DNA of 64,000 nt from Methylacidimicrobium sp. B4. GTDB lineage: Bacteria > Verrucomicrobiota > Verrucomicrobiia > Methylacidiphilales > Methylacidiphilaceae. A program made the position numbers and the translations under genes. The notes under the pieces are model-generated. The model was not told the origin of the DNA and searched no databases. It saw only the letters and a program-made list of their open reading frames with translations. The stretch is taken from positions 1,860,001 through 1,924,000 of the forward strand of contig NZ_CP066203.1 in NCBI RefSeq assembly GCF_017310545.1. The letters run 5' to 3'. Every line of letters begins with the position of its first letter. Position 1 is the first letter of the stretch. This document shows positions 24,316 through 33,840 of this stretch, piece after piece.

Positions 24316-27189
24316 TTAGATGCGCCCGTTGCGCGCCCGCGCTTCCTCGGGCAGCACTTGGAGATCGCCGCCGGGGGCGCGTGAAATCTCCGGGGGAGCG
24401 GCCGCGGGCGTCTGCCCCTTCGCCTCGCGACGCCGGCAGACGAGCCAGAAGAGCTGCGGAAGGACGATCAGGCTGGCGATCAGGCAGAAGCCGATCGAGA
24501 GCGTCATGAGAAGCCCCAGGCCGAAGAGTCCTCGATAGGAGCTGATCATGAGCGATCCGAAGCCGATTACCGCGGTCAATCCCGAAAGCAGGATCGCCTT
24601 TCCGGTGCTGCTGGAAAAGAGTGCGGCGTTTCCGCTCTCGCAGAACCGGTCGACCGTGTAGATGCCGTAGGCGACCCCCGCTCCGATCGCGAGCGGGAGG
24701 GTGATGATGTTCGCCGGGTTGAACGGAACGTGGAAGAGGACCATGGTGCCGAGGGTCCAAAGCACGGCCATGCCGAGCGGGAGGATGGCCAGGACGCTGT
24801 AGCCCAGGTGCTGGAATCGGATGGCGATCAGGATCACGATCGCGGCGAAGGCCCACTCGGCGGCCTGCACATAGCTCGATCGCAAGAGCTCGATGTACTC
24901 ATAGTTCTGGACGGGCGTTCCGGTCACGTTGGGATCGACGGTTCGCAGATCGCGGACGAAGCGGACGTCGGCGTCGCGGTTCCAGACATTTTCCTTGGGG
25001 AGCACTTCGATCAGGATCTTTCCGTGAGGCGAAAGAAAGCGATGGGCGATCTCGGATGGGAGATCCGACACGCTCACCCCGCGGCTGGTGTCCTGGGCGC
25101 GGAGCCACGAGAGCCCGCTCTGCATCGATCCAAACACCCGCTGATTGGCCATGCGCAGCCGGGAGTCGAGCTCCTCCGGCGGGAGGTTCGCGATCGCTCC
25201 CTCGAGCCGCTCGAGAGCGGGAATCAGCATGCCGAAGACTTCGACCGCGTCGCGAGCCTGCTGGGCCAGAGCCACATACCGCTTGGCCGCCGTGAGCCCT
25301 TCCCTCGACTTGGCAAGCAGCTCTCCCACGGCCATTCGCACCTGCTGCCCATCGAAGGGGGGCGGCTCCCGATCGAGCGGAATCGACTGGACCCGCCGGA
25401 CGATGCGGCGGACGACCGCCTGCTTCTCCTCCTGCCTTTCCGGGAGGACCGAGGAGAGAGAGTGGACCTCGCTCACGGTCGGAAGCGCTCCGAAGGCGCG
25501 GATCCTCTTGGCGGCCTGCTCCTCGTTGTCCGCAATCGAAAGGCCGAAGAGAAAGGCGCGGGCGGGAGAGTTGACCAGCGCCTCTTCCTCCCGGACCGAT
25601 TCGAGCGTCGGGTCCTGGAGGTCCAGGAGGTTGTAGTCGAATCCGACGCGAGGGGCGAGCCAGGCAGCTCCGGCGGATGCCAGCAGAGCGGCGGCGAGGA
25701 TCGTTCGCGGCGCGCAGAAGAGAGTCCGATGGAGCCACGACGGCGAGGACCAGTGCGACCGCAGGGCGGCTTCCCGGAGATGTCCGACCGCCTTCTTCCG
25801 GTCGATCCAGGCGTAGGCGGCCGGAAGGACCAAGAGGCTTCCGGCCAGGCAAAAGAGAATGCCGGAGCCCGCGATGATCCCGAACTCCCGCAGGCCGACG
25901 AAGTCGTTGAAGCACATCGTGAAGAAGGCGACGGCCGTCGTGCTCCCCCCCGTGACCACGGCGACCCCGGTGTGCGCCGCGGTGATCTCGAGTGCTTCGG
26001 CGACCGAGCGGCCGTGTGCCAGCTCCTCCTCATATCGGCCCATGACTTGAATGCTGAAGTCGATCCCCATGCCGAGCACCATCGCCACGAATGCTTGGGA
26101 GATGATGTTCAGATGGCCGATGACGAGGATGCCGAAGGCCAGCGACCAGAAAAGCGCCATGACCAGGACGAGCAGCCCCAGCCCCGGCCGTCGCAGCTCG
26201 CGGTAGCTGAGAAGGAAGAGGAGTGCCACCAGCCCAAAGGCGAGCTCCGCCGCGTGGAGGCTGTCGGTGGAGCTCTGCTCGAGCTGATCCTCATCGAGGA
26301 CCGGCTCTCCCGTCAGCGCGAAGGAGACTTCGGGGTAGTCGGCACCCAGATACTTGAGGATCTCGCGGATCTTGTGAACGGCCTCCGTCCGTCCGGCACC
26401 ATCGAGCGCGTCGGGTCCCGGAGCGGCGGTCACCAGGAAGAGATGGCCGTCTTCATAGGAGATATACTCGTGATCGGCGATCAGCTTCTGGATGTCTCCG
26501 GCTTGCAGGCGGGCGAGGTCGTCCTCGGGAGGATGGCCGGGCTGCTTTCCCCCGTTGCTCGTGGCCGGGGCGGCTGCTGCCGGAGCCGGGCTTTGCGCGA
26601 CCGCATCCGCCATCGCGTTGAGCATGCTGACGAACCGTCCAATGAACGGCTTGAACTCGGTCCAGTTCTCCCTCTTCCGCAGGTAGGAGGCCTCGAACTT
26701 CTGATTCGCTTGCGAGAGCACCGAGGCGATGTTGAGCTTCATCTTGGGCTGAGCCGCCAGTGCCTTGACGTAGCCGTCGACTTCCGTCTCGATCTTGGCA
26801 AGCTCGTCGAGCTCCAGGAAGAGGAGGGCTCTCTTTTCCAAGCTGGAGAAATCGAATCGGTAGGTCACGTCTCGGACGAGCGGCGCGAGCTCCTTCAGCT
26901 GCTCCCCGAGCGCCTGCGCCGCACGCTTGTTGGTCTCCGGGTCGGGAGAGCGGATCGTGACGAGGTACTCCTCGGCGACGCGAAACTCCTGTCGGTAGGC
27001 GAGGTAGTTGCGGTGAATCGGAGAATCGGCGCGGATCAGGGCATTGGTGTCGTTGATGACCCGGAGGCGGGTCACGACCACCCAGGCCGAAAATCCGGTG
27101 GCGACGATAGCGACCGAAAGCACCAGGCCCGGCCAGGCGACGGCAAGCCGCACGAGCCGGACCAGGAGCCATTGCAAGAATCTCTTCAT
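24316..27189 (-). CDS. RND/MMPL-family exporter, HpnN-like
   Basis: 957 residues in two repeats, each with one helix, a large periplasmic loop and a five-helix bundle (first loop about residues 40-320, second about 560-770). The N-terminus is WLLVRLVRLAVAWPGLVLS. The loop motif INDTNALIRADSPIHRNYLA is like that of hopanoid-associated HpnN and other MMPL lipid exporters. MVLGMGIDFSIQVMGRYEEE and GAGVAYGIYTVDRFCESG are the paired RND helix motifs with an acidic residue. It probably moves a lipid, perhaps a hopanoid, to the outer membrane. No hopanoid synthesis genes are in the window, so the substrate is inference. Confidence 0.85.
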   Translation of the reverse strand: MKRFLQWLLVRLVRLAVAWPGLVLSVAIVATGFSAWVVVTRLRVINDTNALIRADSPIHRNYLAYRQEFRVAEEYLVTIRSPDPETNKRAAQALGEQLKELAPLVRDVTYRFDFSSLEKRALLFLELDELAKIETEVDGYVKALAAQPKMKLNIASVLSQANQKFEASYLRKRENWTEFKPFIGRFVSMLNAMADAVAQSPAPAAAAPATSNGGKQPGHPPEDDLARLQAGDIQKLIADHEYISYEDGHLFLVTAAPGPDALDGAGRTEAVHKIREILKYLGADYPEVSFALTGEPVLDEDQLEQSSTDSLHAAELAFGLVALLFLLSYRELRRPGLGLLVLVMALFWSLAFGILVIGHLNIISQAFVAMVLGMGIDFSIQVMGRYEEELAHGRSVAEALEITAAHTGVAVVTGGSTTAVAFFTMCFNDFVGLREFGIIAGSGILFCLAGSLLVLPAAYAWIDRKKAVGHLREAALRSHWSSPSWLHRTLFCAPRTILAAALLASAGAAWLAPRVGFDYNLLDLQDPTLESVREEEALVNSPARAFLFGLSIADNEEQAAKRIRAFGALPTVSEVHSLSSVLPERQEEKQAVVRRIVRRVQSIPLDREPPPFDGQQVRMAVGELLAKSREGLTAAKRYVALAQQARDAVEVFGMLIPALERLEGAIANLPPEELDSRLRMANQRVFGSMQSGLSWLRAQDTSRGVSVSDLPSEIAHRFLSPHGKILIEVLPKENVWNRDADVRFVRDLRTVDPNVTGTPVQNYEYIELLRSSYVQAAEWAFAAIVILIAIRFQHLGYSVLAILPLGMAVLWTLGTMVLFHVPFNPANIITLPLAIGAGVAYGIYTVDRFCESGNAALFSSSTGKAILLSGLTAVIGFGSLMISSYRGLFGLGLLMTLSIGFCLIASLIVLPQLFWLVCRRREAKGQTPAAAPPEISRAPGGDLQVLPEEARARNGRI

Positions 27190-27404
27190 CTCTACCGAAC
27201 GACACCTCCTCCGAGAAAGTGGTGTCCTAGGGAATAAAATTCCACGATCGATCGCCTCCTCAAGCGATGGGCCGCAACCGGCCCGTTTCCCAGATGTAGC
27301 CGTCTATGCCTGAATCAATATGCCTGAATCAATCCAGAAGAAGAACGACTCGATCCGGAGCGTCGAATCCCAAAAAAGGCAGAAGGGGAAGGAGCGACCC
27401 GTTC

Positions 27405-27446
27405 GCCCGAGCCGAGACCGAATGCCAAGCTTTTTTCGGCTCGGGC
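27405..27446. repeat. Perfect 11-bp inverted repeat in the 424-bp intergenic region
   Basis: GCCCGAGCCGA (27405-27415) is perfectly inverted as TCGGCTCGGGC (27436-27446) with a 20-base spacer ending in six T. It lies between the divergent RND and HNH genes, in the only long gap (27190-27613) of this part of the window. The rest of that gap holds a tandem 14-bp repeat (27306-27333) and promoter-like bases, with no gene seen. It could be an operator or an RNA hairpin; neither can be decided here. Confidence 0.45.
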
Positions 27447-27567
27447 AGAAGACCCGAATCCGGCGGGGTCGGCGCTTCCCGCCGTCGCATCGGCAACGAC
27501 ATGATCCTCTTACTCTTTCAGACGCCCACCATCCAAGCAAGAGCGAAACGCACCGGCGACTGGCGAC

Positions 27568-27596
27568 TTGACACAGGGTCCCCGAGTCGCTACCTA
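27568..27596 (+). promoter_or_regulatory. Candidate promoter for the HNH gene
   Basis: A perfect TTGACA (27568-27573) is followed by 17 bases and TACCTA (27591-27596), a weak -10. The predicted start near 27603 would leave a leader of only about ten bases before the ATG at 27614, leaving little or no Shine-Dalgarno. The assignment is tentative. Confidence 0.35.
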
Positions 27597-27613
27597 AAAG
27601 GAGCGGAAGGTCG

Positions 27614-28213
27614 ATGTCGGCGCTAGAAAGTTCCGTCCTCGTTCTCAACCGCCTCTGGCAGGCGGTGAATCTCTGCTCTGCTCGGCGCGCTTTCGGGCTC
27701 CTCTATCAGGGACAGGCCCACGTGGTGCATGCCGAGGAGAGCGACTTCTATTCTCTCGATTTCGCCCGGTGGGCGGAGCACTCCCGCCACTACGAGGGGG
27801 CCGACATCGTGCATACGGTCTCCGCTCGGATCCGGATTCCCCGCGTCATCCTGCTGATTCTCTTCGAGCGGCTTCCCAGCAAGGAGGTCAAATTTACCCG
27901 TCACAACGTCTTCGAGCGGGACAACCACACCTGCCAGTATTGTGGCCATCGCTTCGATAACCGTTCCCTCAACCTCGATCATGTGATTCCGCGGGAGCGG
28001 GGAGGGAAGACGGTCTGGGAAAACATCGTCTGTTCCTGCATCGGGTGCAATAGCCGCAAAGGGAATCGGACGCCGCAGGAGGCGGGGATGAAGCTCCTGC
28101 GCAAGCCGCGCCGGCCGCGATGGCGGCCCCTCGTCGCCGCAGAATCCTCGGGCGTTCCCGAAGCTTGGCGGCGGTTCGTCGACGTCGATTCCTGGAAGGT
28201 CGAGCTGAGCTAG
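27614..28213 (+). CDS. HNH endonuclease-domain protein
   Basis: The 199-residue product opens [20 protein letters not shown]. The HNH nuclease domain is near residues 95-155: zinc Cys pairs CQYCG and [24 protein letters not shown] with the HNH His and Asn, and [13 protein letters not shown]. This stand-alone HNH family is widespread and chromosomal, often of unknown role, rather than part of a restriction system. No methylase or phage gene is adjacent. It diverges from the RND exporter and converges on purH. Confidence 0.85.
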   Translation: MSALESSVLVLNRLWQAVNLCSARRAFGLLYQGQAHVVHAEESDFYSLDFARWAEHSRHYEGADIVHTVSARIRIPRVILLILFERLPSKEVKFTRHNVFERDNHTCQYCGHRFDNRSLNLDHVIPRERGGKTVWENIVCSCIGCNSRKGNRTPQEAGMKLLRKPRRPRWRPLVAAESSGVPEAWRRFVDVDSWKVELS

Positions 28214-28237
28214 CCGCCTGCGGCGATCCATGGCGGC

Positions 28238-29770
28238 TCAATGGCGGAAGTGGCGCCGCCCGGTGAAGACGAGGGCGAGCCCGCGCTCATCGGCCGCGGC
28301 AATCACCTCCGGATCGCGAATGCTCCCTCCCGGCTGGATCACCGCGGTCGCTCCCGCCTCGGCCGCGTGGACGACCGAATCGGGGAAAGGAAAATAGGCA
28401 TCCGAGGCGAGGGCGCTTCCCGCGAGCGAGAGCCCCGCGTTCTTGGCCTTGGCGATCGCCACGCGCACCGCATCGACTCGGGACATCTGCCCCGCACCAA
28501 TCCCGAGGGTGCGATCCGCCGCACCAAAGACGATCGCGTTGGAGCGCACATGCTTGCAGACCCTCCAGGAGAACTCCATCGCTTCCCGTTCTTCCGGGGT
28601 CGGGGAGCGGCGGCTGACGACCTGACGGGCTTCGGAGGAGAGAGGAGCGGTGTCGCGTTCCTGGGCGAGGATCGAATCGGCCACGATCGACCGGAAGGAA
28701 AAGCGGCCGCTCGGAACCTGGGCAAAGTCGGCGCAGAGGAGCCGCAGGTTCTTCTTTTTCTGCAAGAGGACCAGCGCCTGGGGGTCGAATCCCGGTGCGA
28801 TGACGACTTCCGTAAAGATCCCCGAGAGGGTTTCGGCGAAGGGGAGGTCGACGGGTCGATTCGCTGCGACCACTCCGCCGAAGGGAGCCTCGCGGTCGGT
28901 GGCCAGCGCCTTCTCCCAGGCTTCGTGCAGGGTTTCGGCCGAGCCGATCCCGCAGGGGGTGTTGTGCTTGAGGATGGCCACCGTGGGTCGCACGGGAAAA
29001 TCCGCGAGCAGGCCGACCCCACTGTCGATGTCAAGCAGGTTGTTGTAGGAGAGCTCCTTCCCATGAAGCTGCTGGAAATGGCGCCAGAACTCCCCGTAGA
29101 GCGTTCCCCGCTGGTGGGGGTTTTCCCCATAGCGGAGCGCCTGGCCGTTGACCAGCGGCAGGCTCCAAGCGGCGGGAAGCTCGCCAAGGCCAAAGCCCTC
29201 CTGGAGGTAACCGGCGATCGCCGCGTCGTAGGCGGAGACCTGGGCAAAGGCTTTGACCGCCAACCGTTGCCGTAGGCCGAGGCTCGTCTCTCCCGACCGG
29301 GCGAGCTCCCGGATGACCTCCGGGTAATCGCGAGGATCGACCACTACCGTCACATCCCGGCAATTCTTGGCGGCACTCCGGGCGAGGGCGCAGCCCCCGA
29401 TGTCGATCTGCTCGATCGCCTCCTCGATCGCCACCCCCGGTTTCCGGATGGTTTCGCCGAAGGGATAGAGGTTGACCGCGACGAAGCGGATCTCGGGGAG
29501 GCCGAAGGCCTGCCTCTGGCGCTCATGCTCTTCGTTTCCGCGGAGCCAGAGGATGCCTCCGTGAATCTTGGGATGGAGCGTCTTCACCCTGCCTCCCAGG
29601 AGCTCGGGGAAGCCCGTGACCCCCTCGAGATCCTCGACAGGGATGTGGGCATTGCGGAGGGCGACCGCCGTCCCCCCGGTCGAAAGGATGGTCATGCCGG
29701 CCTGGGTGAGCGCATGTGCCAGCGGGAGGATCCCGGTCTTGTCCGATACGGAGATTAACGCAGCACTCAT
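28238..29770 (-). CDS. purH: Bifunctional AICAR transformylase / IMP cyclohydrolase
   Basis: The 510-residue product performs the last two steps of IMP synthesis. The N-terminal MGS-like cyclohydrolase domain shows [18 protein letters not shown] and [13 protein letters not shown], then [17 protein letters not shown]. The transformylase domain shows [19 protein letters not shown], and the C-terminal [20 protein letters not shown] with IQPGGSIRD. Length and order are normal. The ATG overlaps the stop of the PHP gene upstream (ATGA). It is biosynthetic and separate from the purine catabolic island. Confidence 0.96.
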   Translation of the reverse strand: MSAALISVSDKTGILPLAHALTQAGMTILSTGGTAVALRNAHIPVEDLEGVTGFPELLGGRVKTLHPKIHGGILWLRGNEEHERQRQAFGLPEIRFVAVNLYPFGETIRKPGVAIEEAIEQIDIGGCALARSAAKNCRDVTVVVDPRDYPEVIRELARSGETSLGLRQRLAVKAFAQVSAYDAAIAGYLQEGFGLGELPAAWSLPLVNGQALRYGENPHQRGTLYGEFWRHFQQLHGKELSYNNLLDIDSGVGLLADFPVRPTVAILKHNTPCGIGSAETLHEAWEKALATDREAPFGGVVAANRPVDLPFAETLSGIFTEVVIAPGFDPQALVLLQKKKNLRLLCADFAQVPSGRFSFRSIVADSILAQERDTAPLSSEARQVVSRRSPTPEEREAMEFSWRVCKHVRSNAIVFGAADRTLGIGAGQMSRVDAVRVAIAKAKNAGLSLAGSALASDAYFPFPDSVVHAAEAGATAVIQPGGSIRDPEVIAAADERGLALVFTGRRHFRH

Positions 29771-30480
29771 TCGCCTCTGCCCGAGGTTGCAGAAACGCGA
29801 TGATGGTGAAAGCGAAAGACATTGTGCCAGGTCTTTCGCAAGGCCTCTTGCGCCTTGATGTAGTGCTCTTCGAGCCTGGATGACTTTTGGCGAAGCGCGG
29901 CGAAGACCCCCGCCACCGAAAACTCCTCCGCCTCCAAGATCACGTAGGCGGTTCCGACCGCCTCGGCTTCATGGGCATCGCTGGCCGCGACCATCGGGAG
30001 CCCCCGCTCCTTGGCGTAGCGAAAGGCCTGGCGGTTGCTCCGGCGCAGTGTCGCTGCCGCATTGAAGACCTCGATCGCATCGAGGGAAAGGGTGTCGAGC
30101 GTCCGGCTCCGGATGCCGGCGCGAAAATAATCGAAGGGATGCGGGGCGATCGAAAATCCACCCTGGTTCCGGATCAGGGACGCGGCGTCCGAGGCGGCAA
30201 TGCCGTGGAGGTCGGGCAGCCGGACGCCCAGAGCCAGGAGATGGCCTTCGCGAGTACTGATCTCCTGCCCCGGGATGACGAGGAAGCCGTCGACGGGCCG
30301 TCCGTCGGCGCGGAGCAGGCCCTGCGATTCGAGGTAGTCGATGCCCGCACAGCTGTTGTGGTCGGTCAACGCAATGGCGTTCAATCCCTTCTGGCGAGCC
30401 ACGCGGATCAGCTCCTCCGGCGGGGAGACCCCGTCGGAAGAAAAATGGGAATGACAATGGAGATCCGCTCGAATCTGCAT
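29767..30480 (-). CDS. PHP-domain phosphoesterase
   Basis: The 237-residue product opens with MQIRADLHCHSHFSSDGVS, then GLNAIALTDHNSCAG, IPGQEISTREGHLLALGV, IAPHPFDYFRAG and VAASDAHEAEAVG, the metal-binding His/Asp/Glu set of the PHP family (like the YciV/TrpH-type 3'-5' nucleotide phosphatases). ATG 30480 is preceded by GGAGG at five bases. The open frame to 30690 crosses the divergent menG promoter and is rejected. It is translationally coupled to purH. Confidence 0.85.
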   Translation of the reverse strand: MQIRADLHCHSHFSSDGVSPPEELIRVARQKGLNAIALTDHNSCAGIDYLESQGLLRADGRPVDGFLVIPGQEISTREGHLLALGVRLPDLHGIAASDAASLIRNQGGFSIAPHPFDYFRAGIRSRTLDTLSLDAIEVFNAAATLRRSNRQAFRYAKERGLPMVAASDAHEAEAVGTAYVILEAEEFSVAGVFAALRQKSSRLEEHYIKAQEALRKTWHNVFRFHHHRVSATSGRGE

Positions 30481-30616
30481 AGACGCCTCCACCATACCAC
30501 ACGGCCGAAAGGGAACTCCAATGTCTTTCGCGACGCGCCGCCCGCCCGCCCGTCTCTTCGCTTGCGCTCGGCGGGCCGGTGCGCGAGCATTCCCCTGCTG
30601 CGCGGAAACTTCGTCC

Positions 30617-31354
30617 ATGGCCTCCTCCTTCTCCTCTCCTCGGCCGGACCCGCTTCCCGAAGAGGGCTGCACCCGGTTGGCGGGCTCCATGGGCGAGCTC
30701 TTCGATTCGGTGGCGCAGCGCTACGACTTTCTCAACCACCTGCTGAGCGGCGGGAGCGACTGGCGGTGGAGGGAGACGGTGGCTTCGGCAGTCGGTCGAT
30801 GTGGGCCCAGGCGGCTTCTCGATCTGGCCACAGGCAGCGGAGACCTGCTGTGGCTCCTCGAGCGCCGCATCACGACCCTCGAGGAGGCCTGGGGCATCGA
30901 CGTCTCCCCTTCGATGCTCGCCGTGGCTCGATCCAAGGGTCTCCACCGTCTGCTCCAGGCTGATGCCCTGGCCCTCCCCTTTCCTGACGGGAGCTTTGAC
31001 GTCGTCACCGTCGCCTTCGGGCTGCGCAACTTTGCCGATCGCACCCGAGGCTTCGCCGAGATGCGGCGCGTCCTCCGCTCGGGAGGAAGCGCGTTCATTC
31101 TCGAGTTTTCCCAACCCTGGGCCTGGCTGGCCCCCGCCTACTTCTTCTATCTGAGGAAGGTCCTCCCGGAAATTGCCCGTCTCTTGGGCGCTCCCCGCGA
31201 AGCCTACCAGTATCTCGCCGCTTCGATCCTCGCCTTTCCTCGCCCGGAGGCGCTCGCCGGGGAGATGGAAAGGGCCGGATTCGCCCAGGTTCGCTTCCGG
31301 CGGCTTACCGGCGGCATCGTCGCCCTGCACGAGGGGGAGAAGCCGACCGCCTGA
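30617..31354 (+). CDS. menG: Menaquinone/ubiquinone C-methyltransferase (UbiE/MenG family)
   Basis: 245 residues. The SAM-binding motif is LLDLATGSGDLLWLL. The UbiE signature appears as LFDSVAQRYDFLNHLLSGG near the start and LPFPDGSFDVVTVAFGLRNF, with GGSAFILEFSQP following. It methylates demethylmenaquinone, or the ubiquinone precursor. The quinone cannot be chosen from sequence, though menaquinone fits the suspected phylum. ATG 30617 is preferred; the in-frame start at 30521 lies in a basic unconserved leader. Confidence 0.88.
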   Translation: MASSFSSPRPDPLPEEGCTRLAGSMGELFDSVAQRYDFLNHLLSGGSDWRWRETVASAVGRCGPRRLLDLATGSGDLLWLLERRITTLEEAWGIDVSPSMLAVARSKGLHRLLQADALALPFPDGSFDVVTVAFGLRNFADRTRGFAEMRRVLRSGGSAFILEFSQPWAWLAPAYFFYLRKVLPEIARLLGAPREAYQYLAASILAFPRPEALAGEMERAGFAQVRFRRLTGGIVALHEGEKPTA

Positions 31355-31369
31355 TCCCAAGCCACTTCC

Positions 31370-32776
31370 TTATCGGGAAATCCTCTCCAGCTCCATGCCG
31401 GGGCGCACGCGGCGACAGCCGAGGAGGAGAAGTCCGGACAACAGGGCGGGGAGAGCTCCGCTCCAGAAGCCTGCCCAGATTCCGCTCATCCCGTGGCGGA
31501 GGGCGAGGCCGAAGAGAGAGGAGCTCACGATTGCACCCAGCGGGCCGATCGCGTTGATGAGCGCCGTGGCGCTCCCCCGGACCCGCGTCGGGAACGATTC
31601 GGCGATATAGGGGAAGGGCGCGGCGTAGGCGCCCGCTCGCCAGAATTCGGCGATCGCATAGAGCAGCGCGACGGCCCAAAACCGTCGAGCGAGGAAGAGG
31701 AGCGCCGCGTAGGCGAGCGCCGAGGCCGCCCAAGCCATTGCCACGGTCTCCCGGCGTCCCACGGCATGGCCCAAGAGGCCGTGAAAGAGGTAGCCAGCAT
31801 AGGAAACGGCGCTGCCCAGGCCAAAGGCGTAGAGCGCCTCCTCGTAGGTCAATCCCTTGAATTGCGTGAGCAGGGTAGTCGCCAAAACCGTGAAGATCTG
31901 TCCGGCAAACCAGTTGAGGAAGAAGGCGGCCAGCAAAAAGAGAAAGTGGCCTTTCAGGTCGGGGCCCAGGAGCTGGGTAAGAAAGAGCTGCCGGGACTTT
32001 TCCGCATCGATGCCATTCTTTTGGGCATAGCGGGCGGCCGTTTCCGGGTTGCGCCGCCGATAGAGCTTGCGGAATCGCTGCAGCCTGCGGAAGTGGGGGC
32101 TCTCCGGCAGCCAGAGGCGAGCGAGCACGATGGCCAGAGCGGGAAAGCTGGCGATCAGGAAGACTCCGCGCCAGCCGACGAAGGGAAGGAGCAGTCCCGC
32201 CGCAGTCGTAGCCAGGAGCTGTCCCATCGGCCACCCTCCTTGCACCAGGCCGTAGAGGCGTCCGCGCCCTCCCGCAGGTTCAAGCTCGGCAAGATAGGCC
32301 GTCTGGATCGCCTGCTCCGCGTACCCGAGACCCGACAGGGACCGGGCGAAGATCAGCGAGAGGGGGCCGACTGCGAAGGCGGTCAATCCCGAGCTCAAGG
32401 CCGCTCCGCCGACCGTGAGGACGAGCGCATTGCGTCGGCCCAAGCCGTCTGCGACCGGGCCGACGAGAAGCGAGGAGAGGAAGCTTGCGACGGCGACCCA
32501 GAACGCAATGGAGACGCTCTGGGCGGGAGTCCAGCCGAGCTCCTTCGCGAGCACCGGAAGGAGAAGCCCGAAGAGCAGGAAGTCATAGACCGCGAATGTC
32601 CAGGCAAGGAAGGCGACGAGAGAGGGATAGAGAACCCGGAAGGGCTTGGAAACGGAAGAACCGGGCAGCGGTCGCTCTTCGCCTCTTCTCGACTTCTGGC
32701 TTTCGCCCCGGTTCACGGTTTCAGGAGGCGGGCAAGGCCGGACACCAAAATCGACGGCCCGGCGATCCTCTTCCAT
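31370..32776 (-). CDS. Major facilitator superfamily transporter at the end of the purine operon
   Basis: About 468 residues with a hydrophilic N-terminus and twelve helices. MFS motifs are VADGLGRRNALVLTVGGAAL between helices 2 and 3, SLSGLGYAEQAIQTAYLAEL, and RVRGSATALINAIGPLGAIV in the second half. It resembles the organic-acid (metabolite:H+ symporter) branch. Position as the last gene after exbB suggests uptake of a purine, an ureide or a product such as glyoxylate. The start is uncertain: ATG 32776 follows the small ORF by 19 bases, while ATG 32881 has a better GGAGG but overlaps that ORF. Confidence 0.85.
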   Translation of the reverse strand: MEEDRRAVDFGVRPCPPPETVNRGESQKSRRGEERPLPGSSVSKPFRVLYPSLVAFLAWTFAVYDFLLFGLLLPVLAKELGWTPAQSVSIAFWVAVASFLSSLLVGPVADGLGRRNALVLTVGGAALSSGLTAFAVGPLSLIFARSLSGLGYAEQAIQTAYLAELEPAGGRGRLYGLVQGGWPMGQLLATTAAGLLLPFVGWRGVFLIASFPALAIVLARLWLPESPHFRRLQRFRKLYRRRNPETAARYAQKNGIDAEKSRQLFLTQLLGPDLKGHFLFLLAAFFLNWFAGQIFTVLATTLLTQFKGLTYEEALYAFGLGSAVSYAGYLFHGLLGHAVGRRETVAMAWAASALAYAALLFLARRFWAVALLYAIAEFWRAGAYAAPFPYIAESFPTRVRGSATALINAIGPLGAIVSSSLFGLALRHGMSGIWAGFWSGALPALLSGLLLLGCRRVRPGMELERISR

Positions 32777-32795
32777 GGTGGCATCGCGCTCCCGG

Positions 32796-33089
32796 TCAAG
32801 AACCAAATGCCCTTTGAGCGCGCCCCGTGTCCTCTTCGACCGGCACGGGCTTTGGATCATCGGGTCGGGGTAGGGCGTCATCGGGGAACGTCTCCTCCGG
32901 AGCGGGAGGGCTTTCGCCCTTGGGCGACTCGGCATCCGGGTGCGCCTGGGGCTCTTCCTCGGCTCCATTGATCGCGCTCGCTCCCGGCAGGCGGAGAAGG
33001 AAAAGGGCCAAGCTCATGGCCCGTGCGGAAGCGGAGAGCCGTCGCTCCCGCAGGAGCCACCGGTTCGTTGGCCTTCCTCGTGCGTGCAT
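32796..33089 (-). CDS. Possible small secreted proline/glutamate-rich protein
   Basis: A 97-residue frame between exbB (30 bases upstream) and the MFS gene (19 bases downstream), same strand. It has a basic start (NRWLLRERRLSASAR), a short hydrophobic core (AMSLALFLLRLPGASA) that could be a signal peptide, and an acidic proline-rich tail (EEEPQAHPDAESPKGESPPA). Spacing suits a real operon member. It has no recognisable family, and a compositional artefact of GC-rich DNA is possible. Confidence 0.4.
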   Translation of the reverse strand: MHARGRPTNRWLLRERRLSASARAMSLALFLLRLPGASAINGAEEEPQAHPDAESPKGESPPAPEETFPDDALPRPDDPKPVPVEEDTGRAQRAFGS

Positions 33090-33119
33090 GGGCCTCTACC
33101 CGAGCTCCCTCTCGGCTCC

Positions 33120-33794
33120 TCAGCCTGCCCCGGGAGTGGCTTCCGCATAGTGGGCGGTAGGCGGCGCAAAGCGGATCTCCCGGCTGCGGCTTTGGAGGAG
33201 GAGCTCCACGTTGGTCGCGGCGGTCTCGAGATCGAACTGGAGGTTTACCACCTTGCGGCCGAAATAGTTGAAGGGGATGAGCGCGAAGATGGCGAGCGCC
33301 AGGCCTGTCGCCGTGGCGATGAGAGCTTCGGCAATCCCGCCGCTGACCTTGACCGCTGCGAGCTCCTCGTTTCCGACGAAGTGGAAGGCATTCATGATCC
33401 CCGTTACGGTTCCCAAGAGCCCGAGAAGGGGGCCGAGCGTCACGATCGTATCGAGGATCGTGAGCCCGCGTCCGGCCTGCTTGAGCTCGAAGCCCGCAGC
33501 GACCTGGAGGGCGTTCTGCAGCGAGGTGTCATGATGGCTCAGCCCCCACCAGATCATCTTCATGACGGGATCCTTGGTGCCTCGCGCCAATCTGACCGCC
33601 TCCTCGATCTGGTCGTGCTTGAGCAGGCTATAGACTTCGGAGAGCCTGCTCCCCTGCCGGCGGAGCCGGACCATCGACCACCACAGGATCCGCTCGACGA
33701 CCGTGACGATCGCGACGACTGCGGTGAGCAGCAAGGGCCACATGATCGGGCCCCCGCGGGAGAAGGTGTTGAGGACGAGGTTGGCAAGGATCAT
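33120..33794 (-). CDS. exbB: ExbB/TolQ/MotA-family proton channel subunit
   Basis: The 224-residue product has three membrane helices: near 17-35 (MWPLLLTAVVAIVTVVERI), near 115-140 and near 155-180. The conserved motif is DTIVTLGPLLGLLGTVTGIM, followed by GGIAEALIATATGLALAIFA, the core of ExbB. With ExbD it forms the proton-driven motor of TonB. ATG 33794 opens the conserved region; the longer frame overlaps tonB's end. It lies 46 bases after tonB. Confidence 0.92.
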   Translation of the reverse strand: MILANLVLNTFSRGGPIMWPLLLTAVVAIVTVVERILWWSMVRLRRQGSRLSEVYSLLKHDQIEEAVRLARGTKDPVMKMIWWGLSHHDTSLQNALQVAAGFELKQAGRGLTILDTIVTLGPLLGLLGTVTGIMNAFHFVGNEELAAVKVSGGIAEALIATATGLALAIFALIPFNYFGRKVVNLQFDLETAATNVELLLQSRSREIRFAPPTAHYAEATPGAG

Positions 33795-33840
33795 TTTCTC
33801 TCCTGGGTTGGGGTGGGCATCGGCTGGATGAGCGGGGCGG

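Noticed and set aside
24730-27237. 835-residue plus-strand open frame opposite the RND exporter
   Set aside because: Composition is rich in His, Gly, Arg and Glu in the way antisense frames of GC-rich genes are. It has no motifs, while the minus strand has a full RND protein.
27306-27333. Tandem 14-bp repeat ATGCCTGAATCAAT
   Set aside because: Only two units and no further copies. Too little to call an array or regulatory site.
28238-29770. purH as part of the purine catabolic island
   Set aside because: It is a biosynthetic gene coupled to a PHP phosphoesterase and separated from the island by menG on the other strand.
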